Assembly (NCBI GenBank): GCA_030151245.1
Contig: JASLEF010000100.1
Location: forward strand, 1-5,342
Length of the DNA: 5,342 nt
Direction: 5' to 3'
Origin: Ignatzschineria sp.
Lineage (GTDB): Bacteria; Pseudomonadota; Gammaproteobacteria; Cardiobacteriales; Wohlfahrtiimonadaceae
A model generated the notes under the pieces. It saw nothing but the letters and a program-made list of their open reading frames with translations, did no database searches and had not been told where the DNA came from. A program made the position numbers and the translations under genes. Positions 4,432 to 5,342 of this stretch are shown here, piece by piece (the stretch's first letter is position 1; the number at the start of each line of letters is the position of its first letter).

Positions 4432-5342
4432 ATGAGTACAAAAGATACTGTCACCTTTAGAAATAATAGAACAGGACATGAAGCAGATTTTCCAATTTTG
4501 GATTCTGTTTATGGTAACTCTGTTATTGATATTGCGAAGTTAAACAATGAAATGTCGATGTTTAGCTATGACCCAGGATATGTCTCTACAGCAAGTTGTG
4601 AGAGTGCAATTACCTATCTCGATGGTGAGAAGGGTGAGTTACTCTATCGTGGTTATCCTATCGAGCAGTTAGCAGCGAAGAAAGATTATCTTGATGTTGC
4701 TTATCTTCTTTGGAACGGAGAGCTTCCAGATGAAGCACAATCAAAAGAGTTTAAAGAGATCATCATGACTCACTCTTTGATGCATGAGAATATGAAGAGT
4801 TTCCTTCAAGGATTCCGCTATGACTCTCATCCAATGGCGATGTTAGTAGGATCAGTTGCTTCAATGGCAGGTTTCTACCATGATAAAATGAATATCTTCG
4901 ATCCAGAGCATCGCATGATTATTGCTCATCGCTTAATCTCGAAAATGCCAACGATTGCGGCAGCTTGTTATAAGCATGGTCAAGGTCAGCCGATCCGTTA
5001 TCCGCGTAATGATCTCTCCTATGCAGGAAACTTCTTACAGATGATGTTCTCAACGCCTTGTGCCGATTATGAAGTAGATCCAGTTGCAGAAAAAGCAATT
5101 GATGTGCTCTTTACGCTTCATGCAGACCATGAGCAAAATGCATCAACTTCAACTGTACGTTTAGCAGGTTCATCAGGTGCAGATCCATTTACAGCGATTG
5201 CATCAGGTATTGCTTCATTATGGGGACCATCACATGGTGGTGCGAACGAAGCAGTTCTTGTGATGCTAGAAGAGATTGGTGATGTTAGCAATATCGATAA
5301 ATTTATTGCAAAAGCAAAAGATAAGAATGATCCATTCCGTTT
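4432..5342 (+). CDS. gltA: Citrate synthase, type II (5' part, runs off the window)
   Basis: Condenses oxaloacetate and acetyl-CoA to citrate, the entry step of the TCA cycle, in the cytoplasm. 303 codons of about 427 are present with no stop before the right edge. The N-terminal domain with FSYDPGYVSTASCESAITYLDGE (about 44-66, in outline) and LLYRGYPIEQLA (70-81) is followed by GFRYDSHPMAML (127-138), YPRNDLSYAGNFLQMMFSTP (190-209), LHADHEQNASTSTVRLAG (229-246) and WGPSHGGANEA (264-274). His268 corresponds to catalytic E. coli His264, and His230 and His233 to substrate-site His226 and His229. The second active-site histidine (FGHR) and the aspartate lie beyond the edge. Cys210 matches E. 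coli Cys206, a marker of the hexameric NADH-sensitive form. The start at ATG 4432 is set by a strong GGAGG (4419-4423) at 8 nt. The upstream palindromes may control it. Confidence 0.97.
   Translation, partial: MSTKDTVTFRNNRTGHEADFPILDSVYGNSVIDIAKLNNEMSMFSYDPGYVSTASCESAITYLDGEKGELLYRGYPIEQLAAKKDYLDVAYLLWNGELPDEAQSKEFKEIIMTHSLMHENMKSFLQGFRYDSHPMAMLVGSVASMAGFYHDKMNIFDPEHRMIIAHRLISKMPTIAAACYKHGQGQPIRYPRNDLSYAGNFLQMMFSTPCADYEVDPVAEKAIDVLFTLHADHEQNASTSTVRLAGSSGADPFTAIASGIASLWGPSHGGANEAVLVMLEEIGDVSNIDKFIAKAKDKNDPFR

Noticed and set aside
1..5342. A previously undescribed multi-gene system
   Set aside because: All six coding regions belong to well-known core families with intact motifs, and no unexplained gene-sized gap remains. 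Only intergenic control elements are open to new interpretation.

Overview
The window is a run of housekeeping genes, all on the + strand, from an AT-rich gammaproteobacterium. The order is lolD (3' end), dedA, rho, rpmE2 (ribosomal protein L31, type B), pyrD and gltA (5' part, cut by the window edge). The assignment to Gammaproteobacteria rests on three points. Rho has the same residue numbering as E. coli Rho through its catalytic core. The DedA protein is close to E. coli DedA itself. PyrD (class 2, quinone-linked) and the type II citrate synthase carry the enterobacterial-type signature motifs. The genus cannot be fixed from sequence reading alone. An AT-rich lineage outside the Enterobacterales is my guess, because the order dedA-rho-rpmE2-pyrD-gltA is not that of E. 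coli.

Layout: 1-222 is the C-terminal third of the LolD ATPase of the lipoprotein-export transporter. 223-451 has no gene. It holds a low-complexity GTAGTGATA-type stretch and a perfect tandem 11-mer that looks like a response-regulator box ahead of dedA. 455-1126 is dedA. 1127-1302 is a C-rich, G-poor leader with two inverted repeats before rho (1303-2559). 2560-2742 holds a likely promoter and a long hairpin leader before rpmE2 (2743-2985), which ends in a clear intrinsic terminator (3028-3052). 3053-3242 is the pyrD upstream region with a consensus -10. pyrD runs 3243-4274. 4275-4431 holds a weak terminator and two abutting 10-bp palindromes before gltA (4432 to the end).

The genes serve unrelated basic functions: outer-membrane lipoprotein sorting, inner-membrane homeostasis, transcription termination, ribosome structure, pyrimidine synthesis and the TCA cycle. 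Each intergenic gap is 150-260 bp, so most genes probably have their own control regions rather than forming one operon. I found no mobile element, CRISPR array, tRNA, rRNA or defence system, and no sign of a new multi-gene system. The points worth a second look are all regulatory: the tandem 11-mer before dedA, the rut-like and Shine-Dalgarno-free rho leader, the hairpin leader of rpmE2, and the twin palindromes before gltA.
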